DNA of 64,000 nucleotides from Hemibagrus wyckioides (lineage: Eukaryota > Chordata > Actinopteri > Siluriformes > Bagridae). Shown piece after piece: positions 32,471-45,215 of the stretch. Location: NCBI RefSeq assembly GCF_019097595.1, contig NC_080710.1, forward strand, positions 25,272,280 to 25,336,279. The letters run 5' to 3'. Both the position numbers and the translations under genes were made by a program. A model generated the notes under the pieces. That model did no database searches. It saw nothing but the letters and a program-made list of their open reading frames with translations, and was not told the DNA's origin. Position 1 is the first letter of the stretch; each line of letters opens with the position of its first letter.

Positions 32471-33012
32471 GCTGTATGGCCAAAAGTTTAGAAACAGCTG
32501 ACCATCACAGCTGTATGTACATTCTGAACATCTCATTCAAGATTTAGTCCCCTTTGCTGTTATAAGCAGCTCGACTCTTCTGGGAAGGCTTTCCACTAGC
32601 TTTTGGATCATGACTGTGGGAATTTGTGTTCATTCAGCTGCAAAAGCTTTTGAGGTTAGGCACTGATGTAGGCTGAAGAGGTCTGGGGCACTGTCACTGT
32701 TCCAGTTTATCCCAAAGATGTTCAACTGAGTTGAAGTCAAGGCTCCTAGAGTTCTCCACTCCACTGCAGGACACCTCCACCACCTTCCACTCCAACCTTC
32801 ACAAACTATGCCTTAATTTAGCTTGCTTTGTGCACAGGGGCATTGTCATACTGGAAAAGGTTTGGACCCTTGTTCCAGTGAAGGGAAATCTTAAAGCTAC
32901 AGCATACAAAGACAGTCTTAACAATTGTCTGCCTTGAACATTGTGGACACAGTGTGGGAAAGAACCACATGTGGGTGTCATGATCAGGTGTCCACAAACT
33001 CTTGGCCATGAA
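32471..33012 (-). mobile_element. internally deleted Tc1-like element / MITE
   Basis: The ends form imperfect inverted repeats: left 'tatggccaaaagttt', right 'aaactcttggccat' (the reverse complement with a few changes, including the GTGGACA step on one side). Interior wording such as 'cgactcttctgggaaggctt', 'tgtgcacaggggcattgtca' and 'ttgttccagtgaagggaaat' corresponds to minus-strand transposase sequence related to the 1248-bp elements but more diverged. At about 540 bp it lacks most of the transposase. Confidence 0.68.
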
Positions 33013-33014
33013 GT

Positions 33015-34045
33015 TAATAATAATTATTATTGGAAACAGTACACATATAGTACAGAGAGGAATGAAAAAGGCTAATAATATTTAAAGATATCTCATCAGC
33101 ATCCAGTGATGACCACAGCTTTAAAAATCTAATTCCCTTACAGAACACCAATAATATTACTCCCTGTGAGCTGCATATTCTAATATTGCTGCTCATTCAC
33201 TGTGCTCTTATGCAAAACACCTCAGGTGTGTAATGAAAAGCTAACACAAGAACAAGACTCCTCCTGTTTCATTAATTTTATGTATATATAACTACCATTT
33301 TAGGTATAAAGCTTTAGTTTTTGCTGGTAAGTGCAAGCATGGGTTCGGGTTTTGCCAGCTACCCATGGTCTTCAGGCAGCCTTGGGAACTGTGTGTAATT
33401 GAAATGTCATTGGTGGTAGAGTGGAGCTGGACTAGGGAGAAAGCTTTAGGCATGCCTGAACGACTGGAAGACAGATGAGCAGCGGCCCTGTGTTTCATAT
33501 ATGGCATCCGGCAGGTCAGACCTCATCTTCACATCCCACTCTCATACGCCAACTGACAAGGATTAATGATAGATCATGATGAGGAGAAATGTAAAATAAA
33601 TGGTTGGTTAAATAAAAGATTTAAAGCATAGCCACTATACCCATCTGCAAGTCCTTTTCTGCAGCTTGGATCCTAGAGAAAAAGGAGGATGCTTAATTTA
33701 TGTTTTCTGTCACTCTGAAGTTATGTGGCAATGAAAAGCAGAACCCCTGTACAAAACAGCCTGCTTTCTGGAGACAATTCTTTTATGAAACCAAACATCC
33801 TTTTGCATTTTTATTTACTGAGAAACCCAATTTTGTGTTGTGGTAATGAAGCCATTGCTGGTTGAATGCCACTTTATTTATTCAGTGAACTTTTCCTAAA
33901 TAATTTGTGTGATGTTTACTGATGTGTGGAGATCTTGCTTTATATGCATTAGATGAAGTCATCATAGAAAAGAAGACATTGACCTCAGTGGATTCATAAA
34001 TACTTTGATTAAAAGCACAATTAAGCACAATGAGAGAGAAAGAGG

Positions 34046-34082
<37 letters not shown>

Positions 34083-37000
34083 AGGGAGGGAGGAGAAAAA
34101 GGGCATTTGGTTCAGTGAGGCCTGAAGGAGCAGCAGCAACAGCAGACTAGCTGCCTGTCTAGCATGGCTCAGTCATGTTAACTGAACCATTTATCTCCTG
34201 TAATTGGATGATTTAGCTTTACTATAAAAGGCCTAGGCAGCATTATAAAATTATAATATACACATCCATAATTCACATTTTTGCTAGAGCAATGATGAGA
34301 TCTAAGAAACACATGCAAATATGTGTTCATGCTTTTAAATTACATCATTAGACCATCTCATATGATCAGTCTGGAACCTATATGCATATCTATCATGGCA
34401 GCTCCAGACTATTGAAATATCATGAGATTAGACACGAGAAGAATGCCATCAATGTTTCCATGCACAAAAAAAAAACAAGATCTATTTTAGCTGTATGACT
34501 CAGACATCTTAGTTAGTGCCACCATAATGGAAGAAGATTTATAACAGCAATCATTTCCAATTACATAGTCTCACCCCTAACATTATGGCAAACTATTAAA
34601 AAAGCCACAAAATATATGCATATCCTTTAACATGCCCTTCAAATAGCCATTACAGAACCAAATTAAAAGGAAGTTAACTTTTATGGACACTGTAATTTAG
34701 CACAAGACACCTTATGTTTCCATTAAACAGAGTTGATCAAAGTTGAGCAGGTAACTATTGCCTAAACTTTACTTGAATTTTCTGCTCACAGGTCAAGGCA
34801 AGCGTGGGGGGGAAAAAACATCTTAATGATTAATGGCTTTTTAATGATTGTATAAATTGTTCTGTAATTAAATCTAAATCAGGGGCAAAAGTTTTCATCT
34901 CCCATGTTTTTTTTAAAAACACACTATTTAGAATGAATATAATATAGTTTTGCTGCAGCAAGTGAAAGAGATGCAGCCGTTCTGGTGGGGTTTAAGTTAG
35001 ATGCAGCAGTTTCTTTGAGTCTTGCCTCTGGCATATATAAAATACCCTCACACTACATTTTGGGTTAAGAAGAATGAAAACTAGCCACAATACAATATAT
35101 TTTACAGAGCTGTTATAAGATAGGTTATTTACTATAAAATACAGCTTATATTATTTGATATATAATAAACAACCAAAGTAGCAATCAAAGTAAATTGTCA
35201 GCAAAGTAATAATTGAAGCAAAAGTAATAATCAAAGCAGATTCTTCTTTATCTCAAAATGGGATAGGCTGTGTGTTGTTTGGGATCACTTTGTATTCCTG
35301 GTAACTTAAAGCACTAATGGACAGTAGAGCAATATATTACAGTGTGCTAAATCTGCCATATCCACAAATATCCCACCCGTTTTCACTGGGTCTTTTGGTG
35401 GAGCTATGAAGCAAGGCACACACACACAGATATCATTACAATCAGGCTCTAAAATAATAATCTGCTACATGAGAGGACAAATGTTTCTCATACTGTAAAT
35501 CATCTTGTGGAAAATACAGCATATGTATTCCCAACTGCATGTACTTAAAACATTACTGATACCTAAGGTGCTACAATATGGTGCAGTTTGTATAAGGGGA
35601 ATGAAGCGGGGGTCCTGTGTTCGATTGCTTGTTCCTGCAGGTTAACCAGATGTTATTTTGAAAGCAAATAATTGTAAATGAATAAAGACGAAACATTCAA
35701 ATTTTGTGCATAAAATTTCTAATGGTATACTTTCAACAACATATTTTTCACCTTTTCAGTTATTTTTAGGCGATAAGAAACCTAACACACCGAGACTAAA
35801 GCAGGCATAGAAGAAAGGCCTTTCACAGTGACCCAACAGTGGTGTCTTGGCTGTGTTGAGGCCTGTGTTGAGACCTTCCGGTCAATATGCAGAAAACATT
35901 TTCGGTCTTCTTCATATTTTGGAGATGCAAGTTTATCTTGACTAGAATTTTACTACTTTAAAGGCGATTGATATCAACAAACAAAATCATCCTCAGTTAT
36001 GTTCCCCATCCCCAAAGGATATTATTTCTGGATTTTTTTTTTCACAGATTTTGGTTGCCATGTAAAAAAATAAAATATTACTCAAAATAAGATGTCTCAA
36101 AAGGTGCTAGAGGCCAGAAAAAGAAATTTATCAAAATTAAACATGTCAGAAGGTAATACTGTGAAATAAAACATTTCTTAGATTGGAGTAAAAAATACCA
36201 AACATGTTTTGATAAAAGTAAAACAAAAGCCACAGCATGTTGCCCAGTAGAAAATAATTGCTCAGTAAAATAATTACCTGTTATGATGCTTTTAAAATTG
36301 TACACTTTAATTACCTGCTTGTGAAACACATTGTGTTTTGTTAGCTTATTAATCTGGGCAATTGGATGGGACACTAGTTTTCATCAGAATGTGCTCAGAG
36401 TAAGACTGAGTGCATATGGCAATTTGTATGAGGGTTTTCAGCTTCTCATGGAAAAAAAAACAAACCTTTCCTTGCTAGACTTTGGCAATCAAATACTTTG
36501 CCATTTTCATCTAGACATATTAGAACATTGGTAAATGAAAATACTCTGTATTTTGGGGTGAGGGTGGGTTGGGGTTTGTTGGCTGGCAGTAAATCTTCCA
36601 GTAATGTGAATGTCTGTAACAACAATGATTGCATTGCAGGCAAATAAGAGATGCAAAATGTTCATTATACCCATGTTGTCTTTCGAACAAAAATAGCTTT
36701 TTTCATCTTTCATAGCAATCCTGAGTCAAAAACTTTTATTTTAATAAAACACTCACAGATTCAACAATTCCTATCAGAGACTATCCTATCAGATACATAC
36801 CAGAGCCTGACTCTGCATGATATGCTGTGAGCAGACAACATGATGCCGTGCTGGTGTTTCACTTTACATCCTATGTGAAGTGCTCATGGCTGCTGGAGCA
36901 GCGCTAACGACTCACTTCACTCTCCACAGGGTTCTGTGATGACTCATTAATCTCAGCTTTTGTCTCTGTTTATAAATACAGCTCTGTGCTTGGCAATAAT

Positions 37001-37425
37001 ATGAGATCTGCAGAGACATGCATAGCATCCCACATGATTGCTTATTTTTCCTGATGTGAGTCCATAACAGGAGGATAACACTGTGCAAGACATATTTGTG
37101 CAAATGACACATGCAAGACTGTCCACAGTGAGTAATAAGATGTTTTGTTCTGTGAAATGTGTAGCTTCAGCACTACTTGAGATGCGATGATCTTATATTT
37201 CTCTGTATGCTTGTATATATTGTTTTTGTAGAGGCAAAAACACTTGTTTTGTGTTGAGAGGTGCATAGGATTAGCATATTTTAAGACTGATGGTTGGTAG
37301 GCAATAGTTTTTTGTATGTGATATTCATCATACTCGGCTCACATACTGCACTTTCACTCATTGTAAAGTGTAATAATTTGGTGGAGAAATATTTATTTTT
37401 ATTCATTTGTCTTCATTAAATTACT
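33015..37425. other. 4.4 kb without a recognised gene
   Basis: Unique, AT-rich sequence. A (GA)n tract with GGGA extension lies at 34,031-34,095. Minus open frames at 33,292-33,507 and 36,078-36,374 have no recognisable features. Confidence 0.45.
34031..34095. repeat. (GA)n(GGGA)n microsatellite
   Basis: Mostly GA units with a GGGA-rich end; the minus Ser-Leu-rich open frame is an artefact. Confidence 0.9.
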
Positions 37426-37429
37426 AGTC

Positions 37430-37635
37430 AGGGACAAGGTGGACATGAGGCCCGTTCTGGGAGCATTGGATGCAAGCTAGAAATTTACCCTGAATGGGAT
37501 ACCAGTCCATTGCAGGGCACCATGCATACACATTCACACCAACAGGCAATTAAGTCCTTGAGGAACTCCATATGGAAAAAGGGAAAACATGCACTGAAAA
37601 TTCAAACTGCAGACCCTGGATTAATTAGGCATCAC
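37430..37635 (+). repeat. degenerate interspersed repeat ('gcattggatgcaagc' family)
   Basis: 'aaggtggacatgaggcccg', 'ttctgggagcattggatgc' and 'ccagtccattgcagggcacc' share order with 6625-6890 and 40,090-40,370. Confidence 0.55.
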
Positions 37636-37808
37636 TGTTACCTGCTGGTACCTATTATTGCATTGTACATGAGCATTTTTCAATATATTTGGATAGAGAC
37701 TTAACAATGGAGATCGTCTCAAAGCAGCTTTACAGAAATATTGAAACAGTGCAAATTAAATTTATATTTATTCCTAACATTAATCTAATGAGCAAGCCTG
37801 AGAAGATA

Positions 37809-39056
37809 CACTATATTGCCAAAAGTATTCGCTCACCTGCCTTGACTCGCATGTGAACTTAAGTGACATCCCATTCCTAATCCATAGGGTTCAATATGAC
37901 GTCGGTCCACCCTTTGCAGCTATAACAGCTTCAACTCTTCTGGGAAGGCTGTCCACAAGGTTTAGGAGTGTGTTTATGGGAATTTTTGACCATTCTTCCA
38001 GAAGCGCATTTGTGAGGTCACACATTGATGTTGGACGAGAAGGCCTGGCTCTCAGTCTCCACTCTAATTCATCCCAAAGGTGTTCTATCGGGTTGAGGTC
38101 AGGACTCTGTGCAGGCCAGTCAAGTTCATCCACACCAGACTCTGTCATCCATGTCTTTATGGACCTTGCTTTGTGCACTGGTGCACAGTCATGTTGGAAG
38201 AGGAAGGGGCCAGCTCCAAACTGTTCCCACAAAGTTGGGAGCATGGAATTGTCCAAAATGTCTTGGTATGCTGAAGCATTCAGAGTTCCTTTCACTGGAA
38301 CTAAGGGGCCAAGCCCAGCTCCTGAAAAACAACCCCACACCATAATCCCCCCTCCACCAAACTTTACACTTGGCACAATGCAGTCAGACAAGTACCGTTC
38401 TCCTGGCAACCGCCAAACCCAGACTCATCCATCAGATTGCCAGATGGAGAAGCGCGATTCGTCACTCCAGAGAACACGTCTCCACTGCTCTAGAGTCCAA
38501 TGGCGGCGTGCTTTACACCACTGCATCCGACGCTTTGCATTGCACTTGGTGATGTATGGCTTGGATGCAGCTGCTCGGCCATGGAAACCCATTCCATGAA
38601 GCTCTCTGTGCACTGTTCTTGAGCTAATCTGAAGGCCACATGAAGTTTGGAGGTCTGTAGCGATTGACTCTGCAGAAAGTTGGCGACCTCTTCGCACTAT
38701 GCGCCTCAGCATCCGCTGACCCCGCTCCGTCAGTTTACGTGGCCTACCACTTCGTGGCTGAGTTGCTGTCGTTCCCAAACACTTCCACGTTCTTATAATA
38801 CAGCTGACAGTTGACTGTGGAATATTTAGGAGCGAGGAAATTTCACGACTGGATTTGTTGCACAGGTGGCATCCTATCACAGTTCCACGCTGGAATTCAC
38901 TGAGCTCCTGAGAGCGACCCATTCTTTCACAAATGTTTGTAAAAACAGTCTGCATGCCTAGGTGCTTGACTTTATACACCTGTGGCCATGGAAGTGATTG
39001 GAACACCTGATTCTGATTATTTGGATGAGTGAGCGAATACTTTTGGCAATATAGTG
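37809..39056 (-). mobile_element. Tc1-like transposon, complete, copy 2
   Basis: 1248 bp, ends CACTATATTGCCAAAAGTAT in inverted orientation, flanked by TA at 37,807-37,808 and 39,057-39,058. No indel relative to copy 1, about 98.5 percent identity by eye. Confidence 0.95.
37891..38922 (-). pseudogene. Tc1-like transposase, a single in-frame TGA
   Basis: 343-residue frame starting MGRSQELSEFQRGTVIG at 38,922 and ending 'AAKGGPTSY'. DNA-binding HTH parts come first, then a DD34E domain with 'LWSDESRF', '[10 protein letters not shown]' and '[10 protein letters not shown]', all key residues present. The only defect seen is a TGA at 38,425-38,427, at exactly the same codon as in copy 1 (after 'IWQSDG'). 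Sequence around it suggests an ancestral arginine codon CGA. With the element ends intact, the copy could in principle be moved by a transposase from elsewhere. Confidence 0.94.
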
Positions 39057-39309
39057 TATGAAGAAACCTTAAGATGAACCAGGCTCAGAAGGGAACCTCA
39101 TTTGGGTGACACTGGACAGTAAATAATGTAAATGTAAATAATGTCCTTTTTACAACTGTTTATAGTCAAGTAATTGTGCAATCAAGAGCTCCTGAGCAAC
39201 TAAAAGGTCAGTGTAATTTGTGAGTTCATTATAGACTTAACATTATTGTAGATTATTAGTACTAATACTAGCAACATCAATTAAGTACAACCTTCAGTAA
39301 CAGTTTATC

Positions 39310-39510
39310 TCGGTGGCAAGGGATTCAGAATCTGTCTTGGGAGCTTGGAGCATGATGCCAGCCCATCAGAGTTTAACTGGCACACCCATTCATACATAGG
39401 GGCAATTTAGAGCAACCAATTCACCTATCAGCACTTTTTTTTTCAGGAAACCAGTGAACTGGCACAGATACAGAGAAAGCATGCTAAACTCAGACATACA
39501 GAAATTCAAA
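39310..39510 (+). repeat. degenerate interspersed repeat (SINE-like)
   Basis: 'cttgggagcttggagcatga', 'gccagcccatcagag', 'ggcaatttagagcaacc' and 'cagagaaagcatgctaaac' share order with the copy at 40,090-40,370. Confidence 0.45.
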
Positions 39511-39514
39511 GGCC

Positions 39515-40085
39515 AATTCATCCAATGACCCAAAAGCTGTCTGATTGTGTTTCCTCCAAGTGACAGTATTTTTTTATAATGAAATTATATGAAGGTACCT
39601 ATTATCTGCATGTGGCATTTTTTTCAATTAGAAGGGAACAATATAAAGCCTTTTTCAATCAATTATACTCCTCACAATCCAAACCCCTACTTCAGTACTT
39701 GCTCAATATGTATTGAGCCAGTTTCTAAAAGTAAAAGAGCAGGTCTGCTATTGGGGGAAAAAATGTTACTGAATTTACTAAAATGTAGTTAAATGTTGGC
39801 AGCATGACCCCTTGAAGTCAATCTTTACAGCTGTCTCTAAGAAGGGGAAGGAGGTTCATACACAAAGCCTTTACAAGTGATTATCTTAATAACCATAATC
39901 ATAAGCTGTTTGAAAGAGTAGCTGGAGTGGAAAGACTTTTATAATGTGCACCCTCTAAAATTATTCATCCTCAAATTAGTGCCCAAAATTTATGTATGAA
40001 AACTATTTTTTGCCTATAATAAGAATATGAAAAGATCTCTTAGACATATGCCATGCCAAATGTAATTATTCATTATGTTCTTTAA
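39515..40085. other. no recognised gene
   Basis: AT-rich unique sequence. Confidence 0.5.
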
Positions 40086-40089
40086 TTGT

Positions 40090-40370
40090 TCATACAGCTT
40101 TATCATAGTCCAAGACACAGTGGATGAACCTATGCCAGGAACACTGGGCACAAGGCAAGACCACACACTGGAAGAGATGGCAAGGCACCATGTACACACA
40201 CACATCCACACACTCATTCACACTTAGGACCAATTTAGAGTCAATCGACCTATCGGCATGTTTTGGGAGGTAGAAGAAATCCAGATAAGCCATAAGAAAC
40301 CCATGCAAAGACTTGGTACGAAGAACAAGCTACAAAAGCTTGACATAGACAGTAATCTGAGCTCAGGACC
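40090..40370 (+). repeat. degenerate interspersed repeat with short (CA)n
   Basis: 'ccaggaacactgggcacaag', 'ggcaaggcaccatgtacac', 'gaccaatttagagtcaatc' and 'aacccatgcaaagacttgg' follow the family order. Confidence 0.5.
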
Positions 40371-40374
40371 AAAA

Positions 40375-41327
40375 CTGTATTGTAGTTACACAGTTACTGG
40401 AACCGGTGAGTCAATAAAAAAATGTCTACAAAAAATGAAATTTCATATAAAGTTGTGGAAATATACTATTTCTTTTCACTGTGTAAATGTACCAACTGTC
40501 TTGTCAATCTCTCGCTCACTTGCTCTTGTGGGTAGTAGGATGAGTGACACCTGACCTTGCTGGATTATTGAGAGAGCCTGAATTTGAGCTGTATTGTTTG
40601 ATTTCACCAGGCAAAATGCTATCTGTGGCTTCCAGCACCTAGTCAGGAAAGGCATATTTACCACTGGGAGACTCCACTTCGACCCTTATCAGATGTAGAG
40701 GACACCTGGGTAATACTGAACGAGCAGGAGAAAAAAAAGGATGCCTTTTCATGGCTGCATGGCCACTCTGAAGTCAGCTGCAGAGGGAACTTGGAACTTG
40801 ATTGATATCATTGCCTTAAGCATACGGAGGTGCTGAACTTCTAATATAGGAGCAAAAGGAAGTAACTGGAGACCTGGCTGATATGGCTCCATTCCTTCTG
40901 ATGTTCAAATGGAATCAGGTAATATGTGACTGCATTTTAGACATTTTTTGATGGCAAGGTTTAAGGTTTTAGTTCACCTGAGAAAACAGCTTAATTGACT
41001 GAATTCTGTGGCTGTCATGAAAATAAAGTAATCCTAACATAACCAAAGACCTATTATTACCAAGGACGTACAGAGAGATATTAAAGCTTTCAAGAAGAAG
41101 TCTTACAATAGAGATTGTAGACATTGTCAGAAGAAGTTAAATGGGTTTTTGATAAATACATTCACAAATGGAACATTAACTAAGGAAATAATTTACAATG
41201 TGCTGTAAGTGAAAACTAACTGGTCTCAAAGATCAAGGATGCATCTATATTTGAGTCTTTTCACAAGTATTTATGCTTAATGTTTACAAAAAAATGAACT
41301 AGAAAATTGTTCATCCTGGGTCTTCCA

Positions 41328-41366
<39 letters not shown>

Positions 41367-42465
41367 AAGCTTTCCATAAATAACACACAATATAAATAAT
41401 GTAAAAGGTGCATTTGATATTGCATCATGCATTTGAAGATCAAACATGGTAATAAAAAATGTATTATGCTGCTTATCCAAGAATTATTTCTGATGGAGGG
41501 AAACAGTATCTTATAAAGGTTTTTTGAATGAGCTCAAATGCGAAGAAATTAAAACACAAATGGTGGTTGCCTATGCAACGGGCTCAAAAGCATCTCCTGC
41601 ACTGCATTATCTAAGTCTTTCCGGTCTAATAGCCATCACTTTGCCATTAGGCAATGCTCAGTCAAGCACTGTGTTTACCAAGTTTAATCTCCTTTTACTA
41701 TTTACGAAGCACGGACATGCTTTTTAACATTACATCTCAGAATGCAATACTAGAAGACTCCATGTTAAGATGAACTATAGCCTGTTTGTTTGTGCATGTG
41801 TGTAATGTCCAATCTCATCTCAGTAGGAAAATTGCTTTGTAATTAGCGCAGAACAGAAAGTCTGGTATACATAATGAGTCGAGTGTGTTTTCACTGCAAA
41901 GGTTCTATATTCAGTTCAACCCATTTTCTTCCAAATCTAAAACACAGATCTTTAGACAAGAAAAGATCAGAAAGTCATGATCTATGGGTTAAAAACTCTC
42001 CAATATCAAGATGAGGCTCTTATTTCTTTTCTAAAATTGAAATCAATTGCAATGGCAAAAGTACTTCAGAAATATAGCTATTCCCCTGAGATGGCTATAC
42101 TTTTGCTATCTACTTTCAAAGCTGTGTAAGATATTACAATAGAACTTTTTTTCTGGTTACTACTGGCAATTAGATGATATTTTACAACTGGGAATTAAAA
42201 ATCTGTCATTTTACTGCCATTACCTCACCAATAATATTAATTCCAATAATGTTGAAACAAGTCAATTTTGAAATTATATACATTTCTGGTCAACAGTCTT
42301 GTATTTCAGGTGTATCATGTAAAAAAAAAAATGTTCAGAAATAATGGGAAATGTAACTAGCAGAATATTGTAGTAGGATGTCCAAAATTATACAATAAAT
42401 ATTTATTAAATAAATGGGTCACCACAAGCTGTGAGAAAATCCACTTCGATATTCCCTTAGTTGAT
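40375..42465. other. no recognised gene; poly(A)28 at 41,331-41,358
   Basis: Unique sequence. The 28-A run may be an old retroposon tail but no body was recognised upstream. An X-box-like motif lies at 41,566-41,579. Confidence 0.45.
41566..41579. promoter_or_regulatory. X-box-like motif (RFX family)
   Basis: GTTGCCTATGCAAC is a perfect GTTGC...GCAAC inverted repeat with four-base spacing, 12 of 14 bases as in the classic X-box. A single motif is weak evidence. Confidence 0.25.
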
Positions 42466-42469
42466 GGTG

Positions 42470-43115
42470 ATGAAGGCTACACTACTCCTATATGGTTTAG
42501 TTTGGTTCAAATCTGGTGACTCTGTAGACTATAGCAAACAATTTACATAATTTAATCATTTAATAAAGATAGCAAGTAAGTAAGTAAGTAAACAAACAAA
42601 TAAATACAACCAGGTAACAAATTACAAGGAAAACAATGGTACAGGCAAGTCAATATTGCCTCAGTGAGAAATGCCTCCAGATTCTTTCAGCATTCTGTTA
42701 GTAGTTTCTACAACTCATATATAATTTGTTCTAATCATTTTTGCATGTTTTATTTGACTAAGAGTAGATTTTCCCCATAGATTTTAATAAGATCGAGATG
42801 ATAGCTCAGAGACGGCCAGTTTATCTCTATTTAACCTTCGATGTGCTTTTGGTGTGTGTTTTGGCTCATTCTCCTGCTGCGATTGAGTTATGATCTCCAG
42901 TCAGTACCTAGCTGTCTGACACTGGGTCTCTTTATTGCTTTTAAAATGGCCTGGTAAAATCTTATGATTTCAGTCCACAAAACATGTTCATAGAAATATT
43001 GTGGTTTCTCTAGATTTGGACAAAAATGTGCCATTTGATTTTGTTTGTTTTTCAACAATGAGATTTTTTTTTTGCTTTATCCTTGTGTAGTGTGGTACAG
43101 GTTGAAGTCACTCAA
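42470..43115 (-). mobile_element. decayed Tc1-like sequence (one or two fragments)
   Basis: 42,470-42,550 has 'tcaaatctggtgactctgta' and 'atttacataattt', as in the family at 31,770 and 57,560. 42,660-43,060 has 'tccccatagattttaataag', 'gagacggccagtttatctc' and 'ttggctcattctcctgctgc', typical of the minus-strand view of a fish Tc1-like transposase gene. No frame remains. Confidence 0.38.
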
Positions 43116-43268
43116 GATTGTGTTAAGTGAGCTTCTTTAGATTTTATACAGTGTTTTTTTTTTTTCTATACATACTAGGAGACTGCTTACATTTCTGCTT
43201 AACATGATTTGAATCGTTTAAAAAGTGTGCCAATAATTCTATTGTTGTACATTTGCTTACATTTATTC

Positions 43269-43448
43269 CGGGTTCAAGCTCCAGCACCACCAAGCTCCAC
43301 TGTTGGGCAATTGAGCAAGGCCCTTAACCCTCTATGCTCCAGGGGTGCTGTATCATCGCTGCCCTTGTGCTCTGACCCCAACTTCCTCAGCTGGGATAAG
43401 TGAAAAGAATTCCAATGTGCTGTAATGTATGTGTGGCGATAATAAAAG
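43269..43448 (+). mobile_element. tRNA-derived SINE, 5'-truncated
   Basis: Starts at the B-box part 'gggttcaagctccagcacc', then 'tgggcaattgagcaaggccc', 'taaccctctatgctccaggg' and 'tctgaccccaacttcctcag', and ends 'gcgataataaaagcttc'. Shares its core with 51,641-51,832 but has another tail. Confidence 0.65.
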
Positions 43449-43454
43449 CTTCAT

Positions 43455-45030
43455 GCCTTCTATTGTGTGAGTGTAATGCAGTTTTACTACTACTGTGCAG
43501 TTTATTTCAGAACATACTGAATACCTTCGAAGCAAGTGTGCCGCTAAGGCTGATTGTTAACGGTATGTATTTACCATGCTTTAAATTTATTAGGTGTTTA
43601 GGTCAGTGGTTCCAAAAACTATGGTCCAGGGACAACCATAAGTGATACAGTGGTGGAAATCGCAGGCGACCATTATCAAAGGTATTATATTTTATTGAGT
43701 TCTTATAGTTATTAGCCTATTTGAGTGCATACTTGAATTAAATGGGTTTAATCCAAACGTCACTAACTCAAAGTAGGCAGAAAAAAATAATGTGACTGCT
43801 AATGATTTTGGTCAGTGGAGAGTGCAAGAATAAAAATGGTCCCTGGAACCAATAAAATGGCTTGAAACCAAAAGGGTATTTTTTTTGGACACATTTAATA
43901 CGATTTGATTAAACAATGAAACTAATATTTGAATAAATGGATTATGTTGGTAAAATAAATCTCTGTGTAAAAGATTTGAGAACCACAGGCCTTGATGACT
44001 TGACATTTATACCCATGTGGCACTATGAGTATGCCTAATCCTTATGATTAGTCAACAGTGAGGGCCAATGCCCTCTACCTCCTCAGTTAGGTTAAATAAA
44101 ATGTTTTACACTAGTCTGGAGTGGACATGTGGTATAATTTTGAAGCCATGTTCCCGCCTATCCCAAGCTTTTCATCAGAGATTCATTGTATAGTTGTAGG
44201 AACTTGGATAAGATTTTTGAGAGCATCAATGTTCAACAGCAAGTCAAAAAAGGGATCTATTGTTATTCATCATTCAGTTTCTCAGAAAGATCACAGTCAT
44301 CTGGAATATGAAGTATTAATAGACAACTCACTGTCTGTGGGCTGGACAAGTTTAAGGAGAGCATGCTGAATATTTTAATAGTTCAAGACTACCTACCTCA
44401 CACACTGACATGATTTTGCTCTTTGAAGCTCCAGAAACACCTCCAATGTGAAAGAGAGAGGAGGAAGAGAAGACATGCATTAAATATGCCAAAGATCTGG
44501 CTTAAACAATTAGCATTTCTTTGGGAAGAAAGCCAAGGCACAGACAGAGGTTTATGACTCAAGCTGGTATATCTTCCTACCTCTTATGTGGTGTATGGAT
44601 TTTTAAGGAAATATCATGTTTATGAGCCAGACTTGAACACTTCCAATGCTAAATGGTTTCTTTTAGACTTTCTTTTTATTCTTTAGTTCTTCTACAGTTT
44701 GTCATTTTGGCTTTTGTTATGTATTGCTACTTCTCTCTCTAAAAAATATACCTAAATAATGAGTGAGTTTGAATGTTAGTTCATTATTAGTATTATTATT
44801 GGTATTACTAGTTAATCACTGGTGAGTGCATGATTCTGTCCTTTCAGTTTCCCCTGATCGGAAAGTTTACACTACACAGTGGGCAGGGTGGTGAAAATAT
44901 ACAGAAATTTAAAATTGATTTATTTTTATGTATAATATTAAATAAAACTTTTTTTTTAGCATTAAAAATGTGTTGCCTTGTCCACTAACTGCTTTAATTA
45001 CATGCCTCTCAAATGGGTTTGCAATTTAAT
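43455..45030. other. no recognised gene
   Basis: Unique AT-rich sequence; small open frames without motifs. Confidence 0.5.
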
Positions 45031-45034
45031 TACC

Positions 45035-45178
45035 ATATATGTTCATTCATTCAATCATTCATTCATCTTCATTAAGCTCTTTAACCTGCTCACAAGGGAC
45101 CCAGAGCCTCGGGAACAAGTGGTCACAAGGCAGGAGACCCTGAAATGGAGGCTAATTCATCTTAGGGTACTAGATTGC

Positions 45179-45212
<34 letters not shown>
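45035..45212. repeat. interspersed repeat fragment plus (ATT)n
   Basis: 'ttcattcattcaatcattca' opens a short SINE-like fragment ('aagggacccagagcctcggg') that ends at an (ATT)n tract, about 45,179-45,212. Confidence 0.6.

Positions 45213-45214
<2 letters not shown>

Positions 45215-45215
<1 letters not shown>

Larger units (their letters stand above)
37690..39125 (-). mobile_element. L2/Rex-type LINE tail repeat split by Tc1-like copy 2
   Basis: Left part 37,690-37,806 ('cgtctcaaagcagctttac', 'taatgagcaagcctgag') and right part 39,059-39,125 ('gaagaaacctta', 'cctcatttgggtgacactgg') form one reversed LINE-tail repeat, interrupted at a TA by the 1248-bp element. Confidence 0.7.
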
